From: CAZJOD01 sp964547525
Lineage (GTDB): Bacteria > Bacillota > Clostridia > JAAYHZ01
Assembly (NCBI GenBank): GCA_964547525.1
Contig: CAZJOD010000079.1
Coordinates: 1 to 17,055 of the forward strand
Length of the DNA: 17,055 nucleotides
Direction: 5' to 3'
The position numbers and the translations under genes were made by a program. A model generated the notes under the pieces. That model was given only the letters and a program-made list of their open reading frames with translations. It was not told the DNA's origin and searched no databases. Positions 15,131 to 17,055 of this stretch are shown here, one piece after another (within the stretch, counting starts at the first letter, position 1; the number at the start of each line of letters is the position of its first letter).

Positions 15131-15937
15131 ATGAGGAAGAAACTATTAATCTTAGGAGCCGGGGGATATGTAGGAGGGGTTCTTTATAAACTATGTTCAA
15201 AAGATGAAAAGCTTGAGGTATACGGAACTTATAACTTAAAATCAAATGATACTGAATTAATTCAATTAAATGTTATGGATACTGAAAAAACTAATAATGT
15301 TATAAATAAAATCAAGCCCGATATTATAATTTGGAGCCTTGCAAGTAAGAAGGAAGAAGTTCGATTGGCCGAAATTGGGCTTTCTAACCTGTTAAATAAG
15401 AATCCTGGAACCAGATTTATATACATAAGTACGACTTTTACTTCCGATTCAAATCAAAAAGAAGATTATATTCCCAAAACATTGTCCGGTAATGAGTATC
15501 TTGCCGATTACGTAAACGGGAAAATACTAGGGGAGCAAATGGTAAGAACGTTAAAAAATCATGTCATAATACGCACAGGACAGATATTCGGTTTCGATGT
15601 AGACGGAAATCCCGATATTAGGATGAAAAGATTGCTCACTCAATTAAACAAAGATGATGTTTATTATCGAACGGCAAATAATCGCATAAGTGTTATCCAT
15701 GTACATGATTTGGCTGATTGTATTTTAGAATTATGTTTCAATAGTTTTATAGGAACAATAAATATATCATCAAAAAAATCCCTTAGCCATTTTTCTTTCT
15801 ATAAGTTATTAGCAGAAATGTTGAATATAGATGATAAATTTATCGTTGCCGACAATTCTGCTAATCCGCAGGATGCTTTTCTTGATGTAAGTACATGTTC
15901 AAGTATGCTAAAAACAAAGATTAAAGATTTTAGTTAA
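15131..15937 (+). CDS. RmlD-like extended SDR (sugar-nucleotide reductase type)
   Basis: The product is 268 residues. The Rossmann motif GAGGYVG is at 9-15. KPDIIIWSLASKKEEV (62-77) matches the region where RmlD-type proteins read KPDVVINCAA. The active-site Tyr127-x3-Lys131 is in YVNGKILGEQ, and IIRTGQIFG and VIHVHDLAD follow. RmlD enzymes reduce dTDP-4-keto-sugars; relatives act on other sugars or nucleotides. It is slightly shorter than the usual ~285 residues, mainly in the substrate domain. GGAGG sits just upstream of ATG 15131. It is divergent from the amidohydrolase-aminotransferase fusion, suggesting shared control and a shared pathway, for example amino-sugar formation. That pathway is inference. 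Confidence 0.8.
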   Translation: MRKKLLILGAGGYVGGVLYKLCSKDEKLEVYGTYNLKSNDTELIQLNVMDTEKTNNVINKIKPDIIIWSLASKKEEVRLAEIGLSNLLNKNPGTRFIYISTTFTSDSNQKEDYIPKTLSGNEYLADYVNGKILGEQMVRTLKNHVIIRTGQIFGFDVDGNPDIRMKRLLTQLNKDDVYYRTANNRISVIHVHDLADCILELCFNSFIGTINISSKKSLSHFSFYKLLAEMLNIDDKFIVADNSANPQDAFLDVSTCSSMLKTKIKDFS

Positions 15938-16102
15938 GTTCTGTAAATCCGTAATTTGTAACTAAATATATTTCTTTATAAAAACGTTCCCTATTCACAT
16001 GACATTCAAATTGAATTTAAAATAATGTCTTTAAAAAAGCAACCAACCTTTGCTTGCTTTATTAAACTCACTAATTTACAATATTTACAAGAAGGTGATT
16101 TT

Positions 16103-16789
16103 ATGTTTGATACTAAAAAATTTGGAGCTAATGTTTCACGGTTAAGGAAAAATGTCGATATGACCCAATCAGAACTTGCAGATAAATTAAATTTGACTAG
16201 GCAGGCTATTTCAAAGTATGAAGTAGGTGAGAGCTTTCCCGATATTTCAGTCTTAATTTTAATAGCTGAAATATTTGGAATATCACTTGACGTTCTAATA
16301 AATGCAGGTGAGCCTACTATGGGTGAAGCTTAAATCTTAGAAAAAATAGCGAAAAATGATAATGAAAATTTCAACGGGACGGTATCTGATGTTATCAATC
16401 TGGCACCATATCTAAAACCGAGTGTTCTCGATAGGATGGCTGAAGGACTATTAAAACAAGGAATTGATGTTACAAGCGTTGTTTCGCTTGCGGAATACAT
16501 GAATGATAAAAGTGTATTAAAACTTCTAGAAACGGCCACATTTGATACATTAAATGAAGAGCTTCTTGAAAAGTTAATTCCGTTTCTTGATGAAAAGTCC
16601 AAAAGCGTTGTATTTGGAAAAATACTTACCGGTGAGCTTGATTGGCATATGATAAAGATTTTGATACCGTATGCGGAATACATAATGAGTCAAATAGAAG
16701 CGGCTGTTATTGAAGGAGCATTGCCACAGGAGGCGTTAAAGGTAATGCGTGAAGGCCAAGATGAAATATTTCGAAGAAGAAATACATAG
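16103..16789 (+). pseudogene. XRE-family regulator interrupted by an in-frame TAA
   Basis: GAAGGTGATT precedes ATG 16103. The first 76 codons encode a Cro/C1-type helix-turn-helix (MTQSELADKLNLTRQAISKY, then VGESFPDISVLI, about residues 19-52) and end at TAA 16331-16333. The same frame then continues open for 151 codons, to TAG 16787-16789, with a helical acidic C-terminal domain (LAPYLKPSVLDRMAEGLLKQ and after). No start with a ribosome binding site precedes the second part. I read this as one 228-codon regulator broken by a nonsense mutation. The first piece could still bind DNA alone, as short XRE proteins do. TAA ends many other genes here, so recoding is not supported. Confidence 0.75.
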
Positions 16790-16797
16790 GAATGTTA

Positions 16798-17055
16798 TTA
16801 CTTAAGCTCCTTAAGAGCTTCTTCAACATCAATATAACGTTTAACAGAAGGGTCACGTGCAATACATTCTGCTTCCAACAAAGCCGTAATTGTTTCTGCG
16901 TTGGGCGTGTTTATTGTAATGTCAAAAAGAATACGACCTTCACGAATAGCTTGACGAATGAAAGTTCCTTTGTGTCCTTCCGGTGAATCAAAAGAACCGC
17001 CAGGCTGTGTGAAAACGGAAATTGGAGAATTACCATCCCCGCTTTCAGATGAAAA
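16798..17055 (-). CDS. RelB/DinJ-family antitoxin C-terminus with abnormal N-terminus, cut by window edge
   Basis: The minus strand is open from the window edge to TAA 16800-16798, 85 codons. The last ~52 residues (FIRQAIREGRILFDI, then NAETITALLEAECIARDPSV and KRYIDVEEALKELK) are the C-terminal half of RelB/DinJ antitoxins. The N-terminal ribbon-helix-helix that normally precedes them is missing. Instead there is a Gly/Ser/Pro-rich stretch (SGDGNSPISVFTQPGGSFDS) in which GGTTCTTTTGATTCA is the reverse complement of the dispersed repeat core. I infer a rearranged or repeat-invaded antitoxin gene, probably without DNA binding. Whether a start lies beyond the edge cannot be seen. It converges on the broken XRE gene with an 8-base gap. 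Confidence 0.6.
   Translation of the reverse strand, partial: FSSESGDGNSPISVFTQPGGSFDSPEGHKGTFIRQAIREGRILFDITINTPNAETITALLEAECIARDPSVKRYIDVEEALKELK
16984..17002 (+). repeat. Dispersed repeat core, copy inside the antitoxin frame
   Basis: TGAATCAAAAGAACCG (16984-16999) is identical over 16 bases to the copy at 8068-8083, then diverges (CCAGG instead of TCCC). It lies in the abnormal N-terminal part of the RelB/DinJ-like frame. Confidence 0.45.

Noticed and set aside
16036..16060. AAAGCAA/TTGCTTT hairpin as terminator of the RmlD-like gene
   Set aside because: The stem is only 7 AT-rich pairs with an 11-base loop and no clean T tract; about 100 bases after the stop.
16025..16102. Earlier in-frame start for the XRE regulator
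   Set aside because: The family N-terminus begins at ATG 16103, which has GAAGGTGATT before it.
16331..16333. TAA recoding or readthrough as a general genetic-code feature
   Set aside because: TAA is the normal stop of many intact genes in the window, for example at 2380-2382, 5404-5406 and 11584-11586.
43..17002. The dispersed repeats as a CRISPR array
   Set aside because: Copies are kilobases apart with no regular spacers and no cas genes.

Overview
The window looks like a scaffold from a low-GC Firmicute, most likely a member of the Clostridia. The grounds are AT-rich DNA, strong GGAGG-type ribosome binding sites, several TTG starts, BlaI/BlaR-type regulation, YefM/RelB-type toxin-antitoxin remnants, and dispersed motifs of a kind I recall from clostridial intergenic DNA. 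No rRNA, tRNA, CRISPR array or complete insertion sequence was found. A run of exactly 100 N (1405-1504) is an assembly gap of unknown true length. All functions are read from motifs and family knowledge; no database was searched.

Layout. 1-1893: a 5'-truncated gene behind a dispersed repeat, then a sigma-70-like gene split by the gap. Their C-terminal halves look like paralogues. A rho-independent terminator closes the block. 1958-4300: an operon of a BlaI/MecI-type repressor, a sensor-less BlaR1-type M56 membrane protease and an 8-helix membrane protein, behind a TTGACA/TAGTAT promoter covered by two dyad operators. 4373-7868: two cytoplasmic glycosidases (GH43, and GH2 of beta-mannosidase type), each with its own recognisable promoter. 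7865-8099: a non-coding stretch bounded by two repeat motifs; the left one contains the GH2 stop codon. 8108-10417: a flavin-reductase-like protein, a possible small ORF, an extended SDR and a MazG-like pyrophosphohydrolase. 10504-11586: a protein with CoiA-like zinc-finger architecture whose nuclease motif looks degenerate.

11583-12564 is a decay zone: a toxin gene broken by a one-base deletion, its intact YefM/Phd-like antitoxin with paired TGTACA operator motifs, and the last ~60 codons of an MFS transporter. 12559-14871 (minus) encodes the most unusual protein, a fusion of an amidohydrolase-2-type metal hydrolase to a complete glutamate-1-semialdehyde-aminomutase-like class III aminotransferase. 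It is divergent from an RmlD-like SDR (15131-15937) across a shared promoter region. The right end holds an XRE regulator interrupted by an in-frame TAA and the C-terminus of a RelB/DinJ antitoxin joined to an unrelated N-terminal sequence that carries another copy of the dispersed repeat.

The central genes would support breakdown of imported hemicellulose oligosaccharides in the cytoplasm. The fusion and its divergent SDR could form a small pathway making or modifying an amino sugar or amino acid, with substrate unknown. The density of broken genes and repeats suggests a region undergoing turnover.
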